The notes beneath the pieces are model-generated. The model worked only from the letters and a program-made list of their open reading frames with translations. It searched no databases and was not told the DNA's origin. Source: Diplolepis rosae (lineage: Eukaryota; Arthropoda; Insecta; Hymenoptera; Diplolepididae). From it: 64,000 nt of DNA. Positions 1 to 12,758 of the stretch are shown here, one piece after another (position 1 is the first letter of the stretch; each line of letters opens with the position of its first letter). Location: NCBI GenBank assembly GCA_030998225.1, contig JAPYXD010000715.1, positions 5,832,501-5,896,500 on the forward strand. The letters run 5' to 3'. Position numbers and translations under genes: made by a program.

Positions 1-1281
1 CTAGAAATGGGGTCCCAGCTTGATTTCCAGTAGGAAAAATATATTATAAACAGCTAGACTTCTGAATTTAATTTTTGAAATATCACCCGGGTATCTCAAA
101 TTGGTGTTCCCAGCTTGACATCCCGTAGGGAAAATATATTATAAACGGATAGTCCACTGAACTTAATTTTAGAATGACGGGACAGTAGAAATACCTTTTG
201 ACCATCTTAATGTTTAGCTCTCATCTTAACTTCCCTGAAGAAGTAGTATTTTGAGCACTTCGACTACTACGTATCGTTTTTAAAATGCTAGAATCACCAA
301 AATACCACCCAGTTATCATACATTTTACTTCCTAGCTTAAGTTCACTTCGGAACATGTATTTTCAGCACATGGAGTACTAGACATCATTTTTAGAATGAT
401 TGGACCTTAAAAATATCCACGGGGTATCTAGAAATGGGGTCCCAGCTTGATTTCCAGTAGGAAAAATATATTATAAACAGCTAGACTCCTGAATTTAATT
501 TTTGAAATATCACCCGGGTATCTCAAATTGGTGTTCCCAGCTTGACATCCCGTAGGGAAAATATATTATAAACGGATAGACCACTGAAATTAATTTCAGA
601 ATGAGGGGACAGTAGAAATACCTTTTGGCCATCTTAATGTTTAGCTCTCATCTTAACTTCCCTGAAGAAGTAGTATTTTGAGCACTTCGACTACTACATA
701 TCGTTTTTAAAATGCTGGAATCACCAAAATACCACCCAGTTATCATACATTTTACTTCCTAGCTTAAGTTCACTTCGGAACATCTATTTTAAGCACATGG
801 AGTACTAGACATCATTTTTAGAATGATTGGACCTTAAAAATATCCACGGGGTATCTATAAATGGGGTCCCAGCTTGATTTCCAGTAGGAAAAATATATTA
901 TAAACAGCTAGACTTCTGAATTTAATTTTTGAAATATCACCCGGGTATCTCAAATTGGTGTTCCCAGCTTGACATCCCGTAGGGAAAATATATTATAAAC
1001 GGATAGTCCACTGAACTTAATTTTAGAATGACGGGACAGTAGAAATACCTTTTGGCCATCTTAATGTTTAGCTCTCATCTTAACTTCTCTGAAGAAGCAG
1101 TATTTTTTGCACTTCGACTACTACGTATCGTTTTTAAAGTGCTGGAATCACCAAAATACCACCCAGTAGTCATACATTTTACTTCCTAGCTTAAGTTCAC
1201 TTCGGAACATATATTTTAAGCACATGGAGTACTAGACATAATTTTTAGAATGATGGGACCTTAAAAATATCCACCGGGTAT
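1..1281 (+). repeat. Three tandem 427-bp tetramers (A'-A-B-C1)
   Basis: Units at 1-427, 428-854 and 855-1,281 are near-identical 427-bp HORs. Each has a shortened A' (94 bp), a full A, a B1 and a C1 (111 bp each). A' lacks 16 bp between two AGA direct repeats, giving TTTAATTTTTGAAATATCA; it also has the 1-bp-shorter ATGGGG form, so 444 - 17 = 427. The third copy carries CTTCTCTGAAGAAGCAG with TATTTTTTGCACTTCG, variants otherwise seen in modules at 34-52 kb. The first unit begins at the window edge, so the block may extend to the left. Confidence 0.95.
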
Positions 1282-2388
1282 CTAGAAATGGGGTCCCAGC
1301 TTGATTTCCAGTAGGCAAAATTTATTTTAAACAGCTAGAATAATGTATTTAATTTTAGAATGTCGGGACAGTAGAAATACATTTTGGACATCTTAATGTT
1401 TAGCTCTCATCTTAACTTCCCTGAAGAAGCAGTATTTTAAGCACATGGACTACTAGACATAATCTTTAGAATTACTGGACCTTAAAAATATCACCCGGGT
1501 ATCTCAAATTGAGGTTCCCAGCTTGACTTCCTGTAGAAAAAATATATTATAAACGGCTAGACTAATGTATTTAATTTTAGAATGACGGGACAGTAGAAAT
1601 ACCATTTGTCCATCTTAATGTTTAGCTCTAATCTTAACTTCCCCGAAGAAGGAGTATTTTAAGCACATGGAGTACTGCATATCATTTTTAGAATGCTGGA
1701 ATCTCTAAAATACCGCTCAGTTATCATACATTTCAGTTCTCAGCTCTAGTTCCCTTTGGAACATGTATTTTCAGCACATGTAGTACTAGACATAATTTTT
1801 AGAATGATTGGACCTTAAAAATATCACCCGGGTATCGAGAAATTGGGTTCCCATCTTGACTTTCCGTACGAAAAATATATTATAAACAGCTAGACTCCTA
1901 AATTTAATTTTTGAATGTCGGGACAGTAGAAATACCCTTTGGCCATCTTAATGTTTAGCTCTCATCTTATCTTCCCTGAAGAAGCAGTATTTTAAGCACT
2001 TGGAGTACTAGACATAATTTTTAGGATGTCGAGACCTTAAAAATATCACCCGGGTATCGAGAAATTGGGTTCCCAGCTTGACTTCCAGTAGGAAAAATAT
2101 ATTATAAACAGATAGACTCCTGAATTTAATTTTAGAATGTCGGGACAGTAGAAATACCTTTTGGCCATCTTAATGTTTAGCTCTCATCTTAACTTCCCTG
2201 AAGAAGCAGTATTTTAAGCACATGGACTACTGCATATCATTTTTAGAATGTTGGAATCACTAAAATACCACTCAGTTATCATACATTTTAGTTCCTAGCT
2301 TAAGTTCCCTTTGGGACATGTATTTTAAGCACATGGAGTACTCGACATAATTTTTAGAATGATTGGACCTTAAAAATATCACCTGGGG
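1282..2388 (+). repeat. Mixed AB dimers and C2-containing trimers
   Basis: Continuation of the array with irregular AB and ABC units. A C2 monomer lies at about 1,717-1,830. The C near 2,276-2,388 mixes C1-like (TTCCTAGCTTAAGTTCC) and C2-like (CCCTTTGG) segments and looks like a C1/C2 recombinant. The A at 1,282 has an unusual GGCAAAATTTATTTTAAAC tract. No gene is present. Confidence 0.85.
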
Positions 2389-4052
2389 ATCTAGAAATTG
2401 GGTTCACAGCTTGATTTCCAGTAGGAAAAATATATTATAAACAGATAGACTCCTGAATTTAATTTTAGAATGTCGGGACAGTAGAAATACCTTTTGGCCA
2501 TCTTAATGTTTAGCTCTCATCTTAACTCCCCTAAAGAAGCAGTATTTTGAGCACTTCCACTACTACGTATCGTTTTTAAAATGCTGGAATCACCAAAATA
2601 CCACCCCGTAATCATACATTTTACTTCCCAGCTTAAGTTCACTTCGGAACACCTATTTTAAGCACATGGAGTACTAGACATAATCTTTAAAATGACTGGA
2701 CCTTAAAAAAATCACCCGAGTATCTCAAATTGAGGTTACCAGCTTGACATCCTGTAGCAAAAATATATTATAAGCGGCTAGACTAATGTATTTAATTTTA
2801 GAATGACGGGACAGTAGAAATACCATTTGTCCATCTTAATGTTTAGCTCTAATCTTAACTTCCCTGAAGAAGCAGTATTTTAAGCACATGGAGTACTAGA
2901 CATAATTTTTAGGATGTCTAGACCTTAAAAATATCACCTGGGTATCTCAAAATTGGGTTCCCAGCTTGACATCTGGTAGGAAAAATATATTATAAACAGC
3001 TAGACTCCTGAATTTAATTTTAGAATGACGGGAAAGTAGAAATACCTTTTGGCCATCTTAATGTTTAGCTCTCATCTTAACATCCCTAAAGAAGCGGTAT
3101 TTTAAGCACATGGAGTACTGCGTATCATTTTTAGAATGCTGGAATCTCTAAAATACCACTCAGTTATCATACATTTCAGTTCTCAGCTCTAGTTCCCTGA
3201 AGAAGCAGTATTTTCAGCACATGGAGTACTAGACATAATTTTTAGGATGTCGAGACCTTAAAAATATCACCCGGGTATCGAGAAATTGGGTTCCCAGCTT
3301 GACTTCCAGTAAGAAAAATATATTATAAACAGATAGACTCCTGAATTTAATTTTAGAATGTCGGGACAGTAGAAATACCTTTTGGCCATCTTAATGTTTA
3401 GCTCTCATCTTAACTTCCCTAAAGAAGCAGTATTTTGAGCACTTCGACTACTACGTATCGTTTTTAAAATGCTGGAATCACCAAAATACCACCCAGTAAT
3501 CATACATTTTACTTCCCAGCTTAAGTTCACTTCGGAACACCTATTTTAAGCACATGGAGTACTAGACATAATCTTTAAAATGACTGGACCTTAAAAATAT
3601 CACCCGAGTGTCTCAAATTGACGTTGCCAGCTTGACATCCTGTAGGAAAAATATATTATAAGCGGCTAGACTAATGTATTTAATTTTAGAATAACGGGAC
3701 AGTAGAAATACCATTTGTCCATCTTAATGTTTAGCTCTAATCTTAACTTCCCTGAAGAAGCAGTATTTTAAGCACATGGAGTACTAGACATAATTTTTAG
3801 GATGTCGAGACCTTAAAAATATCACCTGGGTATCTCAAAATTGGGTTCCCAGCTTGACATCTGGTAGGAAAAATATATTATAAACAGCTAGACTCCTGAA
3901 TTAAATTTTAGAATGTCGGGACAGTAGAAATACCCTTTGGCCATCTTAATGTTTAGCTCTCATCTTAACTTCCCTGAAGAAGCAGTATTTTAAGCACATG
4001 GAATACTAGACATAATTTTTAGCATGTCGAGACCTTAAAAATATCACCCGGG
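2389..4052 (+). repeat. 888-bp 8-mer HOR plus a partial second copy
   Basis: An A-B1-C1-A-B-A-B2-C2 unit at 2,389-3,276 is followed by a second copy starting at 3,277, offset exactly 888 bp (8 x 111). Both carry the rare CACCCGAGT box (2,714 and 3,602) and a C1 followed by GCTTGACATCCTGTAG. The second copy keeps the first seven monomers but loses the B2-C2 end. It runs into AB dimers and then the out-of-register joint near 4,053. Confidence 0.85.
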
Positions 4053-4062
4053 TCCACGGGGT
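4049..4062 (+). other. Out-of-register junction between array segments
   Basis: The A-box here reads CACCCGGGTCCACGGGGTATC: CACCCGGG is followed by a second partial box, so consecutive ATC landmarks (3,943 and 4,063) are 120 bp apart instead of 111, a 9-bp insertion. The sequence just right of it, to about 4,300, matches 1-240, including the private TTTTGACCATC variant and the 16-bp deletion of A'. This looks like a breakpoint where a segment like the left-edge tetramer was joined to a dimer segment slightly out of phase. Confidence 0.88.
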
Positions 4063-4473
4063 ATCTAGAAATGGGGTCCCAGCTTGATTTCCAGTAGGAA
4101 AAATATATTATAAACAGCTAGACTTCTGAATTTAATTTTTGAAATATCACCCGGGTATCTCAAATTGGTGTTCCCAGCTTGACATCCCGTAGGGAAAATA
4201 TATTATAAACGGATAGTCCACTGAACTTAATTTTAGAATGACGGGACAGTAGAAATACCTTTTGACCATCTTAATGTTTAGCTCTCATCTTAACTTCCCT
4301 GAAGAAGCAGTATTTTAAGCACATGGAATACTAGACATAATTTTTAGAATGTCGAGACCTTAAAAATATCACCCGGGGATCTAGAAATTGGGTTCCCAGC
4401 TTAATTTCCCGTAGGAAAAATATATTATAAACAGCTAGACTTCTGAATTTAATTTTTGAAATATCAGCCGGGT

Positions 4474-4598
4474 ATCTTAAATTTGGGTTCTATGCCTGAC
4501 TTCCCGTAGGAAAAATATATTATTAACATGTATTTTCAGCACATGGAGTACTAGACATCATTTTTAGGCTTTCGAAACATCAGAAATATCAGCCGGGT
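4474..4598 (+). repeat. Chimeric 125-bp A/C2 monomer
   Basis: A single monomer 14 bp longer than normal. It starts as A (GGGTATCTTAAATTTGGG, CCCGTAGGAAAAATATATT) and then switches to C2 (AACATGTATTTTCAGCAC, ATGGAGTACTAGACATC) at about 4,526, duplicating part of the central region. It ends with an atypical GGCTTTCGAAACATCAG. Best explained by misaligned recombination between A and C2; alternatives are template switching or an assembly error. Confidence 0.85.
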
Positions 4599-7500
4599 AT
4601 CTAGAAATTGGGTTCCCAGCTTGATTTCCCGTAGGAAAAATATATTTTAAACAGCTAGACTAATGTATTTAATTTTAGAATGACGGGACAGTAGAATTAC
4701 CTTTTGTACATCTTAATGTTTAGCTCTCATCTTAACTTCCCTGAAAGAGCAGTATTTTGATCACATGTAGTATTATACATAATTTTTAGGATGTCGAGAC
4801 CTCAAAAATATCACCAGTGTATCTAGAAATTGTGTTCCCAGCTTGATTTCCCGTAGGAAAAATATATTATAAACAGCTAGACTTCTGAATTTAATTTTTG
4901 AAATATCACCCGGGTATCTCAAATTGGTGTTCCCAGCTTGACATCCCGTAGGGAAAATATATTATAAACGGATAGACCACTGAAATTAATTTTAGAATTA
5001 CGGGACCATAGAATTACCTTTTGGCCATCTTAATGTTTATTTCTCATCTTAACTTCCCTGAAGAAACAGTATTTTGAGCACTTCGATTACTACATATCGT
5101 TTTTAAAATGCTGGAATCACCAAAATACCACCCAGTTATCATACATTTTACTTCCTAGCTTAAGTTCACTTCGGAACATCTATTTTAAGCACATGGAGTA
5201 CTAGACATCATTTTTAGAATGATTGGACCTTAAAAATATCCACCGGGTATCTATAACTGGGGTCCCAGCTTTATTTCCAGTAGGAAAAATATATTATAAA
5301 CAGCTAGAATAATGTATTTAATTTTAGAATGACGGGACAGTAGAATTACCTTTTGGACATCCTAATGTTTAGCTCTCATCTTAACTTCCCTGAAAGAGCA
5401 GTATTTTGAGCACATGTAGTATTATACATAATTTTTAGGAAGTCGAGACCTCAAAAATATTACCCGTGTATCTAGAAATTGGGTTCCCAGCTTGATTTCC
5501 CGTAGGAAAAATATATTATAAACAGCTAGACTTCTGAATTTAATTTTTGAAATATCACCCGGGTATCGAGAAATTGGGTTCCCAGCTTGACTTCCAGTAG
5601 GAAAAATATATTTTAAACAGCTAGACTAATGTATTTAATTTTAGAATGACGGGACATTAGAAATACCTTTTTGTCATCTTAATGTTTAGCTCTCATCTTA
5701 ACTTCCCTGAAGAAGAAGTATTTTAAGCACATGTAGTACTAGATATAATTTTTAGGATGTCGAGACCTTAAAAATATCACCCGGGTATCGAGAAATTGGG
5801 TTCCCTGCTTGAATTCCAGTAGGAAAAATATATTATAAACAGATAGACTCCTGAATTTAATTTTAGAATGTCGGGACAGTAGAAATACCTTTTGGCCATC
5901 TTAATGTTTAGCTCTCATCTTAAATTCCCTAAAGAAGCTACATTTTGAGCACATGTAGTACTAGACATAATTTTTAGAATGATTGGACCTTAAAAATATC
6001 ACCCGGGGATCTAGAAATTGGGTTCACAGCTTGATTTCCCTAAGGCAAAAATTATTATATAAAGCTAGACTCCTGTATATAATTTTAGAATGACGAGACA
6101 GTAGAAATACCATTTGGCCATCTTAATGTTTAGCTCTCATCTTAACTTCCCTGAAAGAGCAGTATTTTGAGCACATGTAGTATTATACATAATTTTTAGG
6201 AATTCGAGACCTCAAAAATATTACCCGTGTATCTAGAAATTGGGTTCCCAGCTTGATTTCCCGTAGGAAAAATATATAATAAACAGCTAGACTTCTGAAT
6301 TTAATTTTTGAAATATCACCCGGGTATCTCAAATTGGTGTTCCCAGCTTGACATCCCGTAGGGAAAATATATTATTAACGGATAGTCCACTGAACTTAAT
6401 TTTAGAATGACGGGACAGTAGAAATACCTTTTGGCCATCTTAATGTTTAGCTCTCATCTTAACTTCCCTAAAGATGCAGTATTTTGAGCACATGGACTAC
6501 TGCATATCATTTTTAGAATGCTGGAATCTCTGAAATACCACTCAGTTATCATACATTTCAGTTCTCAGCTCTAGTTCCCTTTGGAACATGTATTTTCAGC
6601 ACATGGAGTACTAGACATAATTTTTAGAATGATTGAACCTTAAAAATATCCACCGGGTATCTAGAAATTGGGTTCCCAGCTTGATTTCCCGTAGGAAAAA
6701 TATATTTTAAACAGCTAGACTAATGTATTTAATTGTAGAATGACGGGACATTAGAAATACCTTTTTGACATCTTAATGTTTAGCTCTTATCTTAACTTCC
6801 CTGAAGAAGAAGTATTTTAAGCACATGTAGTACTAGATATAATTTTTAGGATGTCGAGACCTTAAAAATATCACCCAGGTATCGAGAAATTGGGTTCCCA
6901 TCTTGATTTCCCTAAGGCAAAAATTATTATAAACAGCTAGACTCCTGAATTTAATTTTAGAATGACGGGACAGTAGAAATACCTTTTGGATATCTTAATG
7001 TTTAGCTCTCATCTTAACTTCCCTGAAAGAGCAGTATTTTGAGCACATGTAGTATTATACATAATTTTTAGAAAGTCGAGACCTCAAAAATATCACCCGT
7101 GTATCTAGAAATTGGGTTCACAGCTTGATTTCCCTAAGGCAAAAATTATTATAAACAGCTAGACTCCTGAATTTAATTTTAGAATGACGGGACAGTAGAA
7201 ATACCTTTTGGCCATCTTAATGTTTAGCTCTCATCTTAACTTCCCTGAAGAAGCAGTATTTTAAGCACTTGGAGTACTTGACATAATTTTTAGGATGTCG
7301 AGACCTTAAAAATATCACCCGGGTATCGAGAAATTGGGTTCCCAGCTTGACTTCCAGTAGGAAAAATATATTATAAACAGCTAGACTCCTGAATTTAATT
7401 TTAGAATGTCGCGACAGTAGTAATACCCTTTGGCCATCTTAATGTTTAGATCTCATCTTAACTTGCCTGAAGTAGATGTATTTTAAGCACATGGAGTACT

Positions 7501-10500
7501 ATACATAATTTTTTGTTTGTCGTGACATTTAAAATATCACCCGGGTATATAGAAATTGGGTTCCCAGCATGACTTCCCGTAGGAAAAATATATTATAAAC
7601 AGCTAGACTCCTGAATTTAATTTTAGAATGACGGGACAGTAGAAATACATTTTGGCCATCTTAATGTTTAGCTCTCATCTTAACTTCCCTGAAGAAGCAG
7701 TATTTTAAGCACTTCGCCTACTACGTATCGTTTTTAAAATGCTGGAATCATCAAAATACCACCCAGTAATCATACATTTTTCTTCCTAGCTTAAGTTCAC
7801 TTCGGAACATCTATTTTAAGAACATGGAGTACTAGACATAATTTTTAGAATGATTGCACCTTAAAAATATCCACCGGGTATCTAGAAATGGGGTCCCAGC
7901 TTGATTTCCAGTAGGAAAAATATATTATAAACAGCTAGAATAATGTATTTAATTTTAGAATGGCGGGACAGTAGAAATACCATTTGGCCATCTTAATGTT
8001 TAGCTCTCATCTTAACTTCCCTGAAGAAGCAGTATTTTGAGCACATGTAGTACTAGACATAATTTTTATGATGTCGAGACCTTAAAAATATCACCCGGGT
8101 ATCTAGAAATTGGGTTCCCAGGTTGACTTTCCGTAGGAAAAATATATTATAAACAGCTAGACTCCTGAATTTAATTTTAGAATGTCGCGACAGTAGAAAT
8201 ACCCTTTGGCCATCTTAATGTTTAGCTCTTACCTTAACTTCCCTGAAGAAGCAGTATTTTAAGCACATTGAGTATTAGACATAACTTTTAGGATGTCGAG
8301 ACCTTAAAAATATCACCCGGGTATCTCAAAATTGGGTTCCCAGCTTGATTTCCCGTAGGAAAAATATATTTTAAACAGCTAGACTAATGTATTTAATTTT
8401 AGAATGACGGGACATTAGAAATACCTTTTTGACATCTTAATGTTTAGCTCTCACCTTAACTTCCCTGAAGAAGCAGTATTTTAAGCACATGGAGTACTAG
8501 ACATAATTTTTAGGAGGTCGAGACCTTAAAAATATCACCCGGGGATCTAGAAATTGGGTTCCCAGCTTGATTTCTCGTAGGAAAAATATATTATAAACAG
8601 CTAGACTGCTGAATTTAATTTTAGAATGACGGGAAAGTAGAAATACCTTTTGGCCATCTTAATGTTTAGCTCTCATCTTAACATCCCTAAAGAAGCGGTA
8701 TTTTAAGCACATGGAGTACTGCATATCATTTTTAGAATGCTGGAATCTCTAAAATACCACTCAGTTATCATACATTTCAGTTCTCAGCTCTAGTTCCCTT
8801 TGGAACATGTATTTTCAGCACATGTGGTACTAGACATAATTTTTAGAATGATTGGACCTTAAAAATATCACCCGGGTATCGAGAAATTGGGTTCCCAGCT
8901 TGACTTTCCGTAGGAAAAATATATTATAAACAGCTAGACTCCTGAATTTAATTTTAGAATGTCGGAACAGTAGAAATACCTTTTGGCTATCTTAATGTTT
9001 AGCTCTTATCTTAACTTCCCTGAAGAAGAAGTATTTTAAGCACATGTAGTACTAGATATAATTTTTAGGATGTCGAGACCTTAAAAATATCACCCAGGTA
9101 TCGAGAAATTGGGTTCCCATCTTGATTTCCCTAAGGCAAAAATTATTATAAACAGCTAGACTCCTGAATTTAATTTTAGAATGACGGGACAGTAGAAATA
9201 CCTTTTGGATATCTTAATGTTTAGCTCTCATCTTAACTTCCCTGAAAGAGCAGTATTTTGAGCACATGTAGTATTATACATAATTTTTAGGAAGTCGAGA
9301 CCTCAAAAATATCACCCGTGTATCTAGAAATTGGTTTCACATCTTGATTTCCCTAAGGCAAAAATTATTATAAACAGCTAGACTCCTGAATTTAATTTTA
9401 GTATGACGGGACAGTAGAAATACCTTTTAGATATCTTAATGTTTAGCTCTCATCTTAACTTCCCTGAAAGAGCAGTATTTTGAGCACATGTAGTATTTTA
9501 CATAATTTTTAGGAAGTCGAGACCTCAAAAATATCACCCGTGTATCTAGAAATTGGGTTCACAGCTTGATTTCCCTAAGGCAAAAATTATTATAAACAGC
9601 TAGACTCCTGAATTTAATTTTAGAATGACGGGACAGTAGAAATACCTTTTGGCCATCTTAATGTTTAGCTCTCATCTTAAATTCCCTAAAGAAGCTACAT
9701 TTTGAGCACATGTTGTACTAGACATAATTTTTAGAATGATTGGACCTTAAAAATATCAGCCGGGGATCTAGAAATTGGGTTCACACCTTGATTTCCCTAA
9801 GGCAAAAATTATTATATAAAGCTAGACTCCTGTATATAATTTTAGAATGACGAGACAGTAGAAATACCATTTGGCCATCTTAATGTTTAGCTCTCATCTT
9901 AACTTCCCTGAAAGAGCAGTATTTTGAGCACATGGACTACTGCATATCATTTTTAGAATGCTGGAATCTCTGAAATACCACTCAGTTATCATACATTTCA
10001 GTTCTCAGCTCTAGTTCCCTTTGGAACATGTATTTTCAGCACATGGAGTACTAGACATAATTTTTAGAATGATTGGACCTTAAAAATATCCACCGGGTAT
10101 CTAGAAATGGGGTCCCAGCTTGATTTCCAGTAGGAAAAATATATTATAAACAGCTAGACTAATGTATTTAATTTTAGAATGACGGGACAGTAGAAATACC
10201 ATTTGTCCATCTTAATGTTTAGCTCTCATCTTATCTTCCCTGAAGAAGCAGTATTTTAAGCACATGGAGTACTTGACATAATCGTTAGAATGACTGGACC
10301 TTAAAAATATCACCCGGGTATCTCAAATTGACGTTCCCAGCTTGATTTCCAGTAGGAAAAATATATTATAAACAGCTAGACTAATGTATTTAATTTTAGA
10401 ATGACGGGACAGTAGAAATACCATTTGTCCATCTTAATGTTTAGCTCTAATCTTAACTTCCCTGAAGAAGCAGTATTTTAAGCACATGGAGTACTAGACA

Positions 10501-10763
10501 TAATTTATAGGATGTCGAGACCTTAAAAATATCACCCGGGTATAGAGAAATGGGGTTCCCAGCATGACTTTCCGTAGGAAAAATATATTATAAACAGCTA
10601 GACTCCTGAATTTAATTTTAGAATGTCGCGACAGTAGAAATACCCTTTGGCCATCTTAATGTTTAGCTCTCATCTTAACTTCCCTGAAGAAGCAGTATTT
10701 TAAGCACATGGAGTACTAGACATAATTTATAGGATGTCGAGTCCTTAAAAATATCACCCGGGT
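4599..10763 (+). repeat. Irregular mixed array zone
   Basis: A mosaic of AB dimers, C1 and C2 trimers and 16-bp-deleted A' units (for example near 4,870, 5,530 and 6,300) with no single HOR that I could follow throughout. Characteristic variants include CTGAAAGAGCAGTATTTTG with TAGTATTATACATAA, and GACCTCAAAAATATTACCCG. One repeated stretch of roughly 350 bp around 6,780-7,120 recurs at about 9,000-9,340 (offset 2,219 bp, 20 x 111 - 1). Three intermediate Ad-like monomers with AAGGCAAAAATTATTATAAA cluster at 9.1-9.6 kb. No gene is present. Confidence 0.85.
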
Positions 10764-12426
10764 ATAGAGAAATTGGGTTCCCAGCATGACTTCCCGTAGG
10801 AAAAATATATTATAAACAGCTAGACTCCTGAATTTAATTTTAAAATGACGGGACAGTAGAAATACCATTTGGCCATCTTAATGTTTAGCTCTCATATTAA
10901 CTTCCCTGAAGAAGCAGTATTTTGAGCACTTCGACTACTACGTATCGTTTTTAAAATGCTGGAATCACCAAAATACCACCCAGTAATCATACATTTTACT
11001 TCCCAGCTTAAGTTCACTTCGGAACACCTATTTTAAGCACATGGAGTACTGGACATCATTTTTAGAATGATTGGACCTTAAAAATATCCACCGGGTATCT
11101 AGAAATGGTGTCCCAGCTTGACATCCTGTAGGAAAAATATATTATAAACGGCTAGACTAATGTATTTAATTTTAGAATGACGGGACAGTAGAAATACCAT
11201 TTGTCCATCTTAATGTTTAACTCTAATCTTAACTTCCCTGAAGAAGCAGTATTTTAAGCACATGGACTACTAGACATAATTTATAGGATGTCGAGACCTT
11301 AAAAATATCACTCGGGTTTAGAGAAATTGGGTTCCCATCTTGACTTCCCGTAGGAAAAATATATTATAAACAGCTAGACTCCTGAATTTAATTTTAAAAT
11401 GACGGTACAGTAGAAATACCATTTGGCCATCTTAATGTTTAGCTCTCATATTAACTTCCCTGAAGAAGCAGTATTTTGAGCACTTCGACTACTACGTATC
11501 GTTTTTAAAATGCTGGAATCACCAAAATACCACCCAGTAATCATACATTTTACTTCCCAGCTTAAGTTCACTTCGGAACACCTATTTTAAGCACATGGAG
11601 TACTGGACATCATTTTTAGAATGATTGGACCTTAAAAATATCCACCGGGTATCTAGAAATGGGGTCCCAGCTTGATTTCCAGTAGGAAAAATATATTATA
11701 AACAGCTAGAATAATGTATTTAATTTTAGAATGACGGGACAGTAGAATTACCTTTTGGACATCTTAATGTTTAGCTCTCATCTTAACTTCCCTGAAGAAG
11801 CAGTATTTTAAGCACATGGAGTACTAGACATAATTTTTAGGATGTCGAGACCTTAAAAATATCACCCGGGTATAGAGAAATTGGGTTCCCAGCATGACTT
11901 CCCGTAGGAAAAATATATTATAAACAGCTAGACTCCTGAATTTAATTTTAGAATGACGGGACAGTAGAAATACCATTTGGCCATCTTAATGTTTAGCTCT
12001 CATCTTAACTTCCCTGAAGAAGCAGTATTTTGAGCACTTCGCCTACTACGTATCGTTTTTAAAATGCTGGAATCACCAAAATACCACCCAGTAATCATAC
12101 ATTTTACTTCCCAGCTTAAGTTCACTTCGGAACACCTATTTTAAGCACATGGAGTACTGGACATCATTTTTAGAATGATTGGACCTTAAAAATATCCACC
12201 GGGTATCTAAAAATTGGGTTCCCAGCTTGACTTCTGGTAGGAAAAATATATTATAAACAGCTAGACTCCTGAATTTAATTTTAGAATGACGGGAAAGTAG
12301 AAATACCTTTTGGCCATCTTAATGTTTAGCTCTCATCTTAAATTCCCTAAAGAAGCTACATTTTGAGCACATGTAGTACTAGACATAATTTTTAGAATGA
12401 TTGGACCTTAAAAATATCACCCGGGG
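10764..12426 (+). repeat. Three tandem 5-mers (A-B1-C1-A-B, about 554 bp)
   Basis: Units start at 10,764, 11,318 and 11,872, each opening with the TAGAGAAATTGGGTTCCCA form of A (the second with TTTAGAG). Spacings are 554, 554 and 555 bp. The 1-bp deficit comes from an A of the short ATGGTG/ATGGGG form in the first two units; the third has a full-length A. Order in each is A, B1, C1, A, B. The C1 copies share the GTACTGGACATCATT ending. Confidence 0.9.
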
Positions 12427-12639
12427 ATCTAGAAATGGGGTCCCAGCTTGATTTCCAGTAGGAAAAATATATTATAAACAGCTAGACTAATGTATTTAAT
12501 TTTAGAATGACGGGACATTAGAAATACCTTTTTGACATCTTAATGTTTAGCTCTCATCTTAACTTCCCTGAAGAAGCAGTATTTTAAGCACATGGAGTAC
12601 TAGACATAATTTTTAGGATGTCGAGACCTTAAAAATATC

Positions 12640-12656
12640 ACCCGGGTATCGAGAAA
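12640..12656 (-). promoter_or_regulatory. CENP-B-box-like motif in A monomers (exemplar)
   Basis: Read on the minus strand, the start of A gives TTTCTCGATACCCGGGT. Against the mammalian CENP-B box core NTTCGNNNNANNCGGGN it matches 8 of 9 fixed positions; the mismatch is T for G at position 5. A monomers starting CCCGGGTATCTAG or CCCGGGTATAGAG give the same score, and those with CCCGGGTATCTCAAAA also reach 8 of 9 with a different mismatch. I saw no perfect copy. A chance 8/9 match somewhere in a trimer is not rare (my rough estimate is several percent), so binding is only a hypothesis. Confidence 0.3.
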
Positions 12657-12758
12657 TTGGGTTCCCAGCTTGACTTTCCGTAGGAAAAATATATTATAAA
12701 CAGCTAGACTCCTGAATTTAATTTTAGAATGTCGCGACAGTAGAAATACCCTTTGGCC

